A stretch of DNA of 64,000 nt, taken from the NCBI GenBank assembly GCA_039111475.1, contig JBCCIP010000020.1, positions 1-64,000 of the forward strand. Reading direction: 5' to 3'. The notes under the pieces are model-generated. The model made no database searches. It saw only the letters and a program-made list of their open reading frames with translations, and was not told where the DNA came from. This document shows, one piece after another, positions 61,401 to 64,000 of the stretch. The stretch's first letter is position 1. The number at the start of each line of letters is the position of its first letter. The translations under genes were made by a program, and so were the position numbers. This DNA comes from JAUIET01 sp039111475 (lineage in GTDB: Bacteria > Pseudomonadota > Gammaproteobacteria > Pseudomonadales > JAUIET01).

Positions 61401-62948
61401 GTTGATCTCGGCAAAATCCTGAATCAGCAGAGACAGATCGGCGTCGATCTCCACGCTGAGATCGGAATAATCCACCGTGTCGCTGCCGGAACCACCCACC
61501 AGCGTATCATCACCTTCACCGCCTTGCAGTAAATCGTCGCCTTCAGCTCCATCGAGAAAGTCGTCCCCACGATTACCACGAATTACATCGTTGCCGGCAC
61601 CGGCATTAACCACATCATCAGCAACCGACCCATCTATGGCGTCATTACCGGACCCGGTAAATACCCGGTTAGCGTTAGGGTTATTGGCTAATACCCAAAC
61701 CTCATCACCACTCTGGTTGATGAAATTCAGGTCCTGTGGACCAAATACATTACGCACAGAAAACAGCTGATCATCTTGAGAGATTAACGCCGTTTCGGGT
61801 GGTGGCGTCAGCGGCACACCATCCGCGTCGGTGGTTTCTTCATTGAACTTTGAAGTCACCTTAAACTGCACAGTGAACTCGTCATCTGACGGAACCGGGT
61901 AGCTCAGATTCAGCTTTACCGCGCCCCGATCATCGGTTTCAAACTCCTCAATGGTCCACGTATTGCCGCTGAGCGTGCCTCCCTCTATCACAAAATCGTC
62001 GGGCAGGCCTGTTAATTCAATCTTGTCGATTTCGAAACCCACTGGGAATTTAGGTGAGATCTCAATCACCCTGGACATCAGGGTGTTGCCAAAGAAATCA
62101 CTGTGATCGGCTTCTACAACAAGGTCTTCGGTGGCAGTGGAATAGTTCAGTACCTCAGTCGAAAACTGCGATTCGTTCGATGGGTCGAACGCCGAAGCTT
62201 CCGAGCCGCCGCCACCTTGTATCAGGCGGACTTCCTCGCTGCCAATCGTGGTGGTCGTTTCGGAACTCGCCAGTTGCAGCAGGTTCAAGTCAAATAGCGC
62301 AATGTCCTCAGGTTCAGGTGGCGCTTCGCTGGTGGAGAAGCTGATGGCACTACTCGAATCCTGCGCAACGGCCTTGGCTTCTTCTACAAACGTGCCTTCA
62401 TCGTCGATCGAACGACGCGTTTGATCGCCTTCATCCTCGTATTCAAATGTATTCTCTGACTGGCTTTGCGATTGCTCTTGCTGAGCTTGAACCGCTTGTT
62501 GCAACACAACAAGTACTTCTTGCTGCTGCTGGGCTTCCGCTTCGGCCTCGGCAGCTGCTTCCGCTTTGGCTTCTGAATCCGATTCGGCCTTTTCCAGAGA
62601 TTCAAAAGTCTCGCGCATAATGCTCGAGATAGCGATGAAGTCTTGCACACTTAAATTACCCACCTCGCCAATCTTGGAAAGTAGGATATGCGTTTCAATT
62701 AACTCGTCATCAAAATAGATCTCTGGCGATTCGTCTTCTTCAAATAACAGCAACGCCAAACTATTGAAAACGACCTTGGCATTGTTGGTTTCATTAGTAA
62801 CGATAATGTCAGAATCAACAATATCAATCTTGGCGTTATCAATAGACACGTCACTGATATTGATTTTTGCCTTAGGCTCAACAGCAACGGAATCTGTGCT
62901 GTCGGATTGGGCAAGACTGACATGGATACTAGCTACTTTCTGAACCAT
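40446..62948 (-). CDS. Giant RTX-repeat protein, 7,500 residues, T1SS substrate
   Basis: One uninterrupted reading frame of 7,500 codons. Residues ~1-120 are a beta-rich start (IVTNETNNAKVVFNSLALLL). Residues ~124-165 are a Glu/Ala then Gln-rich low-complexity stretch, and ~275-400 form an Ig/VCBS-like region (IELTGLPDDFVIEGGTLSGN). From about 427 to 7320 there are only RTX nonapeptide repeats (GGxGxDxLx, binding Ca2+ as parallel beta rolls) alternating with short linkers, about 79 modules. The last ~180 residues end in an aliphatic VQLVINMT, fitting an uncleaved T1SS signal. I noticed no cysteine, and lysine is almost absent from the repeat zone. It is probably a surface adhesin or matrix protein exported by the adjacent T1SS. 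No lipase, protease or lectin domain was seen. Confidence 0.93.
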   Translation of the reverse strand: MVQKVASIHVSLAQSDSTDSVAVEPKAKINISDVSIDNAKIDIVDSDIIVTNETNNAKVVFNSLALLLFEEDESPEIYFDDELIETHILLSKIGEVGNLSVQDFIAISSIMRETFESLEKAESDSEAKAEAAAEAEAEAQQQQEVLVVLQQAVQAQQEQSQSQSENTFEYEDEGDQTRRSIDDEGTFVEEAKAVAQDSSSAISFSTSEAPPEPEDIALFDLNLLQLASSETTTTIGSEEVRLIQGGGGSEASAFDPSNESQFSTEVLNYSTATEDLVVEADHSDFFGNTLMSRVIEISPKFPVGFEIDKIELTGLPDDFVIEGGTLSGNTWTIEEFETDDRGAVKLNLSYPVPSDDEFTVQFKVTSKFNEETTDADGVPLTPPPETALISQDDQLFSVRNVFGPQDLNFINQSGDEVWVLANNPNANRVFTGSGNDAIDGSVADDVVNAGAGNDVIRGNRGDDFLDGAEGDDLLQGGEGDDTLVGGSGSDTVDYSDLSVEIDADLSLLIQDFAEINVDRNGPEFQVDRVREIENIRAGTADDRLIGNNADNTLDGGAGNDLLAGRGGNDLLIGGSGTDTADYSGETKAIDADLTLVEDNVTIDESNIDTLQGVENIVGTDFDDRIHGSDDDNAIFGGDGNDRLSGGRGNDELDGGDGERDVIDFSRAAQAVSIDLSEVADNQGFTTAVMGSEVDRLRNIEDVSGSEFGDTITGNDNDQILFGAGGDDTVSGGGGIDTLDGGDGDDAVNGDAGDDLILASEGSDTVDGGDDSDTIDYSVLESANSISTTLAGAQDASVIVDGSANDALRNVENIIGTDGDDSITGDESDNRFEGGAGDDVLAGRGGDDILVGGEGRDSADYSQAASAVDLDLSTGVVNNDGDGGSDILEGIEDLTGSAFDDRIAGDENANVLTGGDGDDFLSGRAGNDTLIGGAGSDTADYGLAANSVDIDLSVGNSADGDGGLDTFDSIENVTGSTFNDILRGDGNDNILRGIAGDDTLIGGAGDDLLEGGQGFDTLVASSGANTYDGGAAIDTLDYSQFAGATSIDVTLNGSFDVVAQVTGDQDDIVRNIENVIGTDGDDAISGDFLANQLSGGAGDDLIRGGAGSDALDGGSGNDELRFDDLVSLGITLDLINGTASYAVDSSIDSFINFESYAGTNQADVIISSAQADTIDGLLGDDLFVASAGSDLFIGGGGLDTVDYSTLIGINFINVVMNSAGDATVTVDGGDDDTMRLVENVIGSAGDDVIIGDNANNILEGAEGDDLLEGAGGDDTLRGGAGSDNLISGLGDDTFDGGTGVDTVDYSGAGTGVLIDMAQNAAINDGDGGSDVLNNIENVIGTANNDNITGDAQGNTLSGLGGDDVIRGGGGADNLDGGAGFDEVRFDDLTGAGITLDIGAGTAFFAGDATTDTLSGFEIYYATNQGDNLIGSAVADSVFALGGNDSFIASQGVDTLDGGDGLDTIDYSTLAGATSVSVTLNGENDVVVSVAGSDNDTVRNVENITGTAGADSIIGDAVSNTLIGGAGNDVISGGGGSDTLIGGGGTDDLRFDNLSGVGITLNLNGTSGTASYTGDNSTDAFSEFERYFTTNQDDLINSSSANDLVFALSGDDVFNTSAGNDEFDGGVGLDTADYSTLTGVTSISVTLDLGNAAVVTVTGGDDDTLRNIENVVGTSGNDTLVGDDADNELRGLSGNDVLEGGDGSDDLLGGLGDDTLRGNIGNDLLDGGTGLDTADYSSASSGISLDLSSEQASNDGDGGTDTLRGIENITGSSQSDNIRGDTGANVIRGEDGDDVIYGGAGSDQLFGGNETGADQLRFDDLTDAGVTLDLQNSQATYGFDGSVDTFSEFEEFFTTEQADAVSGSTGADVVSTLGGNDIVNASLGADNLDGGADSDTIDYSGLGGVNFIDVVLNGSSDATVVVDGGDNDTIRNFENVIGTVGDDRMTGDGGDNALTGSAGDDTFFASSGNDTLDGGADIDTADYSGLIGVNFINVALNGASGAVAVVNGGDNDVLINIENVVGTAGNDTLTGDAQANQLSGRGGDDILNGAGGNDTLLGEGGADTLLGSEGADVMDGGAGNDTLDYSGLVSATAIDVTLDGGNDATVTVAGSDNDTARNIENVTGTSGNDFIGGDGAINVLLGLGGNDVFGASSGTDTIDGGLGVDEIDYSTLATANFVNVTLNDAADAIVVINGDGNDTLRSIENVTGTTGDDTLIGDSQDNRLSGLAGDDVLAGRGGNDTLIGGADTDTVDYSAASGNVNVSLLNNTAVDDGDGGVDTLQTIENVIGSDNDDVIEGDGNANLLEGGLGEDLFLGSLGADTVDGGLGDNDAIDYSNNGAANSIDVTLNSSSDATVFITGADDQTVRNVEHVTGSQGNDRIEGDNRNNNLSGDAGDDFLSGRSGNDILTGGAGIDTADYSTAASSVTVNLGASQAAVDGDGGQDQLFEIENIRGSNFSDTITGNTSDNLLEGGIGNDLFNASGGADIVDGGANTDTLDYSGLASATAINVDLDGANTVLVQITGGSNNQVRNIENIIGTIGDDTIGGDGSLNVLEGNAGNDTFLASSNTDVLDGGLGDDTVDYSGLVTANFIDVTLNGTTDAVVVVNGDGNDTIRSIENVIGTDGDDTLIGDALDNTLSGGAGDDVLSGRGGNDTLIGGTDTDTVDYSSAATGVDVNLQGNIATDDGEGGADTLQEIENVVGSANDDIIQGDVNANVLEGRDGDDVFNASLGADIVDGGTGSGDRVDFSGFAASNSVDVTLNGGIDAIANVANADNQTLRGIEHVTGSQGDDTIVGDSNNNQISGDAGDDTLSGRAGNDIITGGAGTDTADYSLSAGAITVNLASNQASADGDGSSDQLFEIENIRGSNFDDIITGDGSDNLLEGRGGEDAFTASSGADVIDGGGNADTLDYSSLVGATAINIDLDGANTVTVSITGDDDDSVRNIENIIGTTGDDTIGGDSSINLLEGRAGDDTFLASDNTDTLDGGLGEDTADYSGLVSANFINVTLNSTSDAIVVVNGGGNDTIRNIENITGTTGNDTLVGDGLDNELRGAAGDDVLSGRGGNDLLDGGADNDTVDYSAATTAVDVSLASNIASDDGDGGVDTLQDIENVIGSANDDAIEGDIGANVLEGRDGDDNFGGTLGADLIDGGVGNGDGVDYSALAATNAINVTLAGSSDATVSVNNADNQTLRGIENVTGSQGDDVIFGDGNDNELGGSAGDDTLAGRAGNDILRGGSGSDTADYSGAAGNVTVSLASNQASADGDGASDQLFDIENIRGSNFDDTISGNSSANLLEGNAGDDLISASAGTDIMDGGANNDTLDYSSLAGATSINVDLDGTNTVTVTVTGGDNDQVRNIENVIGTDGDDTIGGDASINLLEGRSGDDTFLASAGTDTLDGGLGSDTADYSGLLSANFISVTLDTTSDAIVVVNGGDNDTIRNIENVTGTSGDDTLVGDGLDNELRGAAGNDELSGRGGNDLLDGGVGIDSVNYSAATTGVDVSLAANAAANDGDGGVDTLQEIENVIGSSNDDVIEGDANTNVLRGQEGDDQFIATLGADIVDGGLGTSDEVNFSAFAAGNAIDVTLAGNLDATVNVNNADNQTIRGIEDVTGSQGDDRIVGDGNDNELSGDAGDDVLSGRAGADILTGGAGVDTADYSAAASNVNVSLASNQATSDGDGSSDQLFGVENVHGSAFNDTLAGDGSDNELLGNAGNDILTASAGSDVLDGGTNTDTLDYSSLSGVTGISVDLDDGNDVTVTVTGGDDDIARNIENVIGTDGNDVIGGDNAVNILQGQDGDDQFIASSNTDTIDGGVGTDSIDYSSLTTANFVNVTLAGAANSTAVVNGDGNDTLRNIENVTGTSGNDTLTGDALDNVLRGLAGDDLLAGRGGNDTLDGGTDIDTVDYSGAVSGVNVNLAGNTASNDGDGGVDTLLGFENVLGSANDDTIQGDGAVNVLQGGQGDDSFIATLGADDVQGGLGTDDSIDYSGFAAGNFINVTLNGSTSTTVSINGTDNQTISGVENITGSQGDDRIEGDGNDNAISGDDGVDVLSGRAGNDILTGGNGIDTADYSNASSTVVVDLSSNQASVDGDGGSDQLFEIENLTGSDFADTLTGDGNDNIIEGGNAADTLRGRGGNDTLDGGIGQDIADYSQAGAGVTADLNSNSASDDGDGGVDTLVSIEHLTGSAFADDLGGDANANTLLGGDSNDVLRGRGGSDTLDGGTGTGDVADYTGAANAIVVNLSLNAAANDGDGDSDVLQNIENIWGSANNDRIEGDNNGNVLEGRAGDDILIGNGGSDTLDGGADFDTADYSAAGSAVTIDLSSGVVGDDGSGGVDTLISIEGLIGSGSDDTLIGDEFDNRLDGGGGNDTIRGMEGDDEIIGGIGNDTVSYANSDNAVDVDLQNNIANDDGFGDTDTLSSIENVIGSDNDDFIVGSVGDNQLDGAAGDDVLRGGAGDDTIIGGAGNNTADYITAGSGVTVDLTNNLTSNDGDGGTDTLSQIQNVIGSIFDDTLTGDGDDNVLEGRNRDDVLRGRGGDDTLDGGTGTDTADYSLAAAGVTADIGANSASDDGDGGSDTFVSIENISGSSGVDDLSGDGAANTLFGDDGNDILRGRGGADTIDGGNNVDTVDYSGAASGINVDLQNNVAANDGDGASDTLNNIENVIGSVQSDIIVGSTAANVLSGGLLNDTLSGLAGADTLDGGGGIDTADYSQAAAGITVDLAANQASNDGDGSVDTLTSIENIIGSDFSDDISGDGNVNLLQGGDDDDFFRGSTNDDIIEGGFGSDTADYSGMAGSPSIDVTLRGGVDATVVVSGGNGTDTLRSVENIIATAGDDTLRGDGNDNTLSGGDGDDVIWGGGGSDTLDGGGHNTGDQLRFDDLTGVGIDLNLTNNTAFYSADSSTDNFINFEEFYLTNQGDTIIGSTGIDVVFSLGGDDSFQASAGSDDFDGGTDSDTIDYSTLGGVNFINVTLDGANAATVTVNGGDDDTIRNIENVIGTSGVDTITGDGESNTIQGQGGDDIISGGAGNDFLEGNAGNDLFFGSAGQNTFDGGNDTDTIDYSLQAGIASVAVQLNGSGSSAVIVAGGDNDLALNIENVIGTDGDDTLIGDGSDNEFQGGAGDDLLSGRSGADLLIGGADNDTVDYSGEVGINFIDLTLNGGSDVTVTVDGGANDTIREIENVIGTAGADIIRGDSLVNVLEGDDGNDTLVGGAGADVLDGGDDIDTVDYSQEVGINFIDVQLNGGSDATVIIDGADNDTIRAIENVIGTAGNDTISGDSQANNIDGQGGDDVIRGGGSNDTLDGGTGTNTLSYTDSGLGITTDMNVLSGGFFSVTVGSDTDLAANFRDVIGSAGADNITGDTQDNVIEGRVGTDILDGGAGNDTLRGGSEADTLIGGAGNDILDGGDTGDTLDGGIGDDTYLGGDGWDQLIASDGADTIDGGSATDTLDYSSQSSANFINVTLNGGTDATVTVDGDQDDTVRNVERIRGTAGNDTIFGDGANNYFWGGAGDDTMSGGSNADNRLWGEAGDDLFLGSAGTNRFDGGADTDTVDYSAQAGINFINVALDGSGSASVTVDGANNDIVLNIENVIATAGNDTVHGDDSANVITTLGGDDELSGGAGVDILDGGDDTDTANYEEAAAGIVVDLSADAATDDGDGASDTLTSIENIIGSDFDDIITGGVEANDLDGGDGSDYFFSSAGVDVIEGDNGSDTLDYSLQAGVTSISVNLNSGIQTTVTVNGSDNDLVRNIENIVGTAGNDVIRGDGNANSFTAGAGDDILRGEGGDDVFDGGAGINTLEYNDRVDRVVTDMSALTGGAFTVNVGGSETDTASNIRDIIGSQGNDDITGDAQDNTLRGDLGSDTLRGGDGNDLLQGESGNDVLEGGAGDDTLEGGSSNWDTLRGGAGVDTMDGGSGTRDAVDYRFESGINFIDIDLNGGSVSTVAVDGGDNDTIVNIERVFATEGNDIIRGHSQQNFFYGQGGDDTFFAAGGDDEIYGGGGNDTLDYSDLSSGLSVDMTAVAGGLFTLDIGGGAEGDRADSIEILRTTTGADTVQTDANVILLETLGGNDVVDLNSNDATVNAGDGADDVDLFGTDAIVDAGSGNDIVRAYGGGADVTLGTENDTLWAYSSGNTGTGDDGNDFLGNWGVYNNTFEGNAGADTFESRGGGSVFDGGADTDTIRYNNTGAGITVNLNESGDTTIVVNGQTNDTIRNIENVQGSDGADSIEGNSLANVLNGGTGNDTIIAGTGLDTYIGSSGTDTLDYSGFTAGNFIDVTLNGGSNVTVTVNGGDNHTANSFENIIGSQGNDTIGGDTASNNLQGGAGDDLILGSTSNDTLDGGSGTGDVLDYQNITGNGIDINLGAGFVTQFFGFTDFFSNFEQYLLTDFDDIVRGSSDADVVESLDGDDVFEASAGNDVLDAGLGGDTIDYSNLGGITGISATLNGANAIIVSVSGGDNDSIRNFENITGSGSDDSLTGDSLANILDGHSGNDVIDGGAGDDILFGGDDDDLFIAGAGTDTIEGGSDSDTVDYSGLVGANFINVTLNGAASTTVTVDGGDNDTLSDVENIVGTNGADTITGDANDNTLSGLGSADIIVGGGGADTIDGGAGGDNVSGGSGADVFFGGSGADTIDGGADNDTLDYSLHPSAGAISVTLNGTSVSTVTISGDSNDSIQSIENVIGTNGDDTIHGDGTNNTLIGGQGNDTLSGRVGNDVLDGGEDTDTIDYSTAAGGVTVNLGSGVVSDDGDGGSDTLLSIENFIGSASADIVSGSGASNVINTGSGADSITASAGADNYDGGADADSLDYSGLAGVSSISVSLNGSSSVFVSVNGGTDDTVRNIESITGTSGDDTLDGDAQQNTLLGGDGADTISGGSGADTLDGGNNLDTLDYSAAVGGVDVNLDTNTVLDDGFGFSDTISNFEFLSGSNFADTLTGNTGGNILIGNDGIDTIDGLAGNDLISGGVGNDIIDGGADTDTITYAGAAFGVTVNLSSNSASNDGDGGSDTLNNIENVTGSANNDNITGDSNNNTIDGGNGNDTLAGRGGLDTLNGGAGTNTVTYVNAAGSVTADLLAGGASNDGDLSTDTFSNIQNLTGSANADTLSGDNNANTINGGLGNDVLAGRGGVDDLQGGGGDDTISYSGAASGVTVNMVSGVTTNDGDGASDTFSDIDHVTGSNGNDNITGDAGGNQLVGGNGQDTLIGNGGNDTLNGGANADTIMGGVGNDVIDGGGDNDLVDYSLAANGIVVDLSAALASNRALNDGDGGQDTLSNIENVFGSDNNDDITGDSNNNIIDGGQGDDTINFSGGLDILDGGLNNDTLDYSSAGAITGGVLSAGAVDGVGGTLNVGTNSAIVDNFENFALSANNDTLTFDMDAIGSLNSVDANGGAADRMIITDSLAGDDLTDAGIDGVDLASLFTDVEELDFSGTGVNGGDTFDIGNSEISSITGSGNSLTIDIDSGTMNLTDFNALDQSGATVSGDSTVGNTRTIDWDNGVQLVINMT
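44400..44800 (-). other. Irregular island inside the RTX array
   Basis: About 130 residues (near 6050-6180) break the module pattern: short Asp/Asn/Ala-rich stretches (VVDLNSNDATVNAGDGADDV, then WAYSSGNTGTGDDGNDFLGN) without the usual A/B/C linker, and with several of the few tryptophans of the array. It may be a spacer, a hinge, or a diverged group of repeats. Confidence 0.6.
48690..50620 (-). repeat. Run of eight consecutive type A modules (~241 bp each)
   Basis: Eight type A modules (DGDGG-type linkers) stand in a row with almost constant length, about 80 residues or 241 bases each. Elsewhere A and B types mostly alternate. The run directly follows the super-unit array, as if produced by serial duplication of one module. 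Confidence 0.7.
50600..56790 (-). repeat. Five tandem copies of a five-module super-unit (~1.24 kb, ~413 residues)
   Basis: The order B3-B1-A1-B2-A2 is read five times in succession (residues ~2053-4117). Each position has its own diagnostic text: IGGD-S-N in B3, DAIVVVNG in B1, GVDTLQ-IENVIGS in A1, DNQT-RGIE-VTGSQGDD in B2 and SDQLFEIENIRGSN in A2. Matching boundaries fall near 56540, 55305, 54068, 52825 and 51585, spaced 1235-1243 bases. Confidence 0.85.
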
Positions 62949-63032
62949 CTTTGCTTTTGCTCTCTTTCTTAGGTCTCAGGCGCAATCGTCCCGGCAAAAA
63001 ACTTACCCGGACGTACTCACTAAGCGTAGAAA

Positions 63033-63049
63033 AGCCACCTTGAATGGCT
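63033..63049 (-). terminator. Weak hairpin with U run in the leader of the giant gene
   Basis: On the minus strand AGCCA-N7-TGGCT is followed by TTTTC. It could be the terminator of the upstream glycosyltransferase gene or an attenuator in the leader of the giant gene. The stem is only five pairs. Confidence 0.3.
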
Positions 63050-63078
63050 AGTTAGCAGTCAATGTGTTAAATGGTTTA

Positions 63079-63094
63079 TGTCAGGTATCTGACA
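63079..63094. promoter_or_regulatory. 16-base palindrome upstream of the giant gene (operator candidate)
   Basis: TGTCAG-GTAT-CTGACA, a perfect inverted repeat with six-base arms, lies 131 bases before the start codon of the giant gene and downstream of the glycosyltransferase stop. Its size suits a dimeric regulator. The regulator is unknown, and no promoter could be placed with confidence next to it. Confidence 0.45.
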
Positions 63095-63193
63095 AGCGTC
63101 ACAGAATTGACAAGATGCTGTTTAGTTATTAAGCAAAGCGTAGTTTGTTTTTTGCTCAGCTTGAGCTAGCGAACCGGCACGGAATACAGGGCG

Positions 63194-64000
63194 CTAAGAA
63201 ACCTCTGAATAAGCATGCAATTCCATGGACGCGCGAGCGACCCCCGCCGCCTTCAGCATCCCATAGAAGCTATCAAGAAAGTGAGAGATAGAGTAATTCG
63301 CCAGCATGTAATTCTGCGCAGACTGAACAGTTTTCATTCGCGTCGTTTCACTATCCAGTATCGCTAACAAACTCGCACACCAATCATCTGGGGTCGCGAC
63401 CAATGTGCCACGATCTGTGCCAATCACTCCTCGATAAACTGAATGATTACTAGCCACTACGCTGGCACCTACTGCGCTGTACTCCAGCCACTTGGTGCTT
63501 GACTTATAATCGTTGAATCGTATGTTGCTCAATGGGCACAAACCAACAGACCAACGCCTGCTGGCCAGAATGGAAAGAAATTGATCATATTTCCAGTCGG
63601 GCGGAATAAGCCTTACCCGATCGCCAAACCTGTCCAACTGCGGTGGCTTAGGAATCGTACCCAGTAGCTCAAACTCAGCGTCGGGGCGATGCTCGAGTAC
63701 ACTCACAATTCCATCAAGTGCCACAGCTAAGTCTCGCTCATGCCCAAAGCCCATGTAACCAAAGCGCATGGGACGCGATTGATCATAGCTTTGAATAACC
63801 TGGCCCGGGCACAGTCTTTGTGCCGTATAAACAGGGGTGCTGAAACCCAGAATTTTTAGGCTGTCACTTAACGACGCGGTCGCGGAATAAATTAAATCTG
63901 CCTTGCGCAGCTGATAGAGCAAGCGTTGCTGGCGCACAGGATCAGAATAGTATTTATGTTTTTCCTGCCCAATATCAACGGGCACGTCCAATAAATTGTC
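63194..64000 (-). CDS. Glycosyltransferase, 5' part cut by window edge
   Basis: The frame is open to the right edge of the window, so the start is missing; 269 codons are visible. The text looks like a GT-B fold glycosyltransferase's C-terminal domain: DLIYSATASLSDSLKILGF, RFGYMGFGHERDLAVALDGI, and then PLSNIRFNDYKSSTKWLEYS with GASVVASN, the usual donor-binding Glu region of GT4-like enzymes. It lies upstream of the giant RTX gene on the same strand, with a 245-base gap. Whether it modifies a surface polysaccharide or the giant protein is unknown. Confidence 0.8.
   Translation of the reverse strand, partial: DNLLDVPVDIGQEKHKYYSDPVRQQRLLYQLRKADLIYSATASLSDSLKILGFSTPVYTAQRLCPGQVIQSYDQSRPMRFGYMGFGHERDLAVALDGIVSVLEHRPDAEFELLGTIPKPPQLDRFGDRVRLIPPDWKYDQFLSILASRRWSVGLCPLSNIRFNDYKSSTKWLEYSAVGASVVASNHSVYRGVIGTDRGTLVATPDDWCASLLAILDSETTRMKTVQSAQNYMLANYSISHFLDSFYGMLKAAGVARASMELHAYSEVS

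Larger units (their letters stand above)
40985..61670 (-). repeat. RTX module array of three linker types
   Basis: By eye the array divides into about 79 modules. Type A linkers contain a DGDGG turn (DYS-x-V-x-L-x-N then NDGDGG then IENV-GS). Type B linkers contain NFINVTLNG then DNDTIRNIENVIGT. Type C linkers (LRFDDL then TNQ-D then ASxG) are always followed by a type B. A fourth, rarer form (MTAVAGGLF-like) occurs three times in 44-47 kb. At DNA level the array is a long imperfect repeat, which explains the many antisense open frames in this span. Confidence 0.8.

Noticed and set aside
41064..61405. Dozens of antisense ORFs of 60-189 codons inside the giant gene, e.g. 53352-53921 and 44790-45323
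   Set aside because: They follow from the codon make-up of the RTX repeats (GGT/GAT/AAC-rich codons have few antisense stops), lack ribosome-binding sites and read as low-complexity text.
40985..61670. CRISPR-like regular repeats
   Set aside because: The periodicity is the nonapeptide/module structure of a protein in one continuous frame; there are no near-identical repeats separated by unique spacers.
32751..62948. LapA/LapG/LapD-type c-di-GMP-controlled adhesin system
   Set aside because: No lapD- or lapG-like gene is present in the window and no di-alanine cleavage site is seen in the N-terminus; the MotA/MotB-like pair points to the SPI-4 type instead.

Overview
The window reads as chromosome of a Gram-negative gammaproteobacterium, probably marine or aquatic. 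The evidence is two long TonB-dependent outer-membrane receptors, a PlsB/PlsC-type lipid module, a YjgN-family protein, a type I secretion (T1SS) operon with a TolC-type channel, and moderate GC. The genus cannot be fixed from the sequence alone. No tRNA, rRNA, CRISPR array or intact prophage was seen.

Layout. 1-2.1 kb is a scar-like stretch: the 3' end of an IS30-type transposase at the left edge, two short ORFs that each need one frameshift to read through, and one intact PH/GRAM-like ORF. 2.1-9.2 kb (+) holds two TonB-dependent receptors flanking an acyltransferase-3 membrane protein and a cupin_8/JmjC-like protein, which looks like an uptake locus for an unknown substrate. 9.2-13.3 kb carries a carotenoid-oxygenase gene downstream of an FrhB-type Fe-S flavoprotein gene (-), then a carboxymuconolactone-decarboxylase-like gene (+) and an enoyl-CoA hydratase gene (-). 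13.4-14.8 kb has a free-standing sigma70-like promoter, a roughly 200-nt structured transcript unit with a strong terminator, and two genes of unknown function. 14.9-16.3 kb encodes a DAO-type FAD oxidoreductase. 16.3-21.8 kb (-) is a tightly coupled phospholipid operon: HAD-PlsC fusion, PlsB-like acyltransferase, monoacylglycerol-lipase-like hydrolase, Nudix hydrolase. 21.9-32.7 kb is ordinary metabolic and membrane genes: Ldh-family oxidoreductase, aldehyde dehydrogenase, an ExbB-like coiled-coil membrane protein, DHH phosphoesterase, aldose epimerase, YjgN/M48/nitroreductase/SnoaL operon, DUF937 and VOC proteins.

32.7-63 kb (-) is the main feature. A single 7,500-codon gene encodes a giant RTX protein made of about 79 modules (my count). 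Directly downstream are a T1SS ABC transporter, an HlyD-type adaptor, a MotA/TolQ/ExbB-like channel, a MotB-like peptidoglycan-anchor protein and a TolC-type channel. This gene set matches in kind the Salmonella SPI-4 giant-adhesin system (SiiA/B channel plus SiiC/D/F exporter plus SiiE), but here the substrate is an RTX protein rather than an Ig-repeat protein. Inside the giant gene, five tandem copies of a ~1.24-kb, five-module super-unit can be read directly. A partial glycosyltransferase gene precedes it and runs off the right edge.

How it fits together (inference): the ABC, adaptor and TolC proteins would form the export conduit, the MotA/MotB-like pair could energise or gate it with the proton gradient, and the giant Ca2+-binding fibre would be the surface adhesin or matrix protein. 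The other operons appear to be independent housekeeping or catabolic functions.
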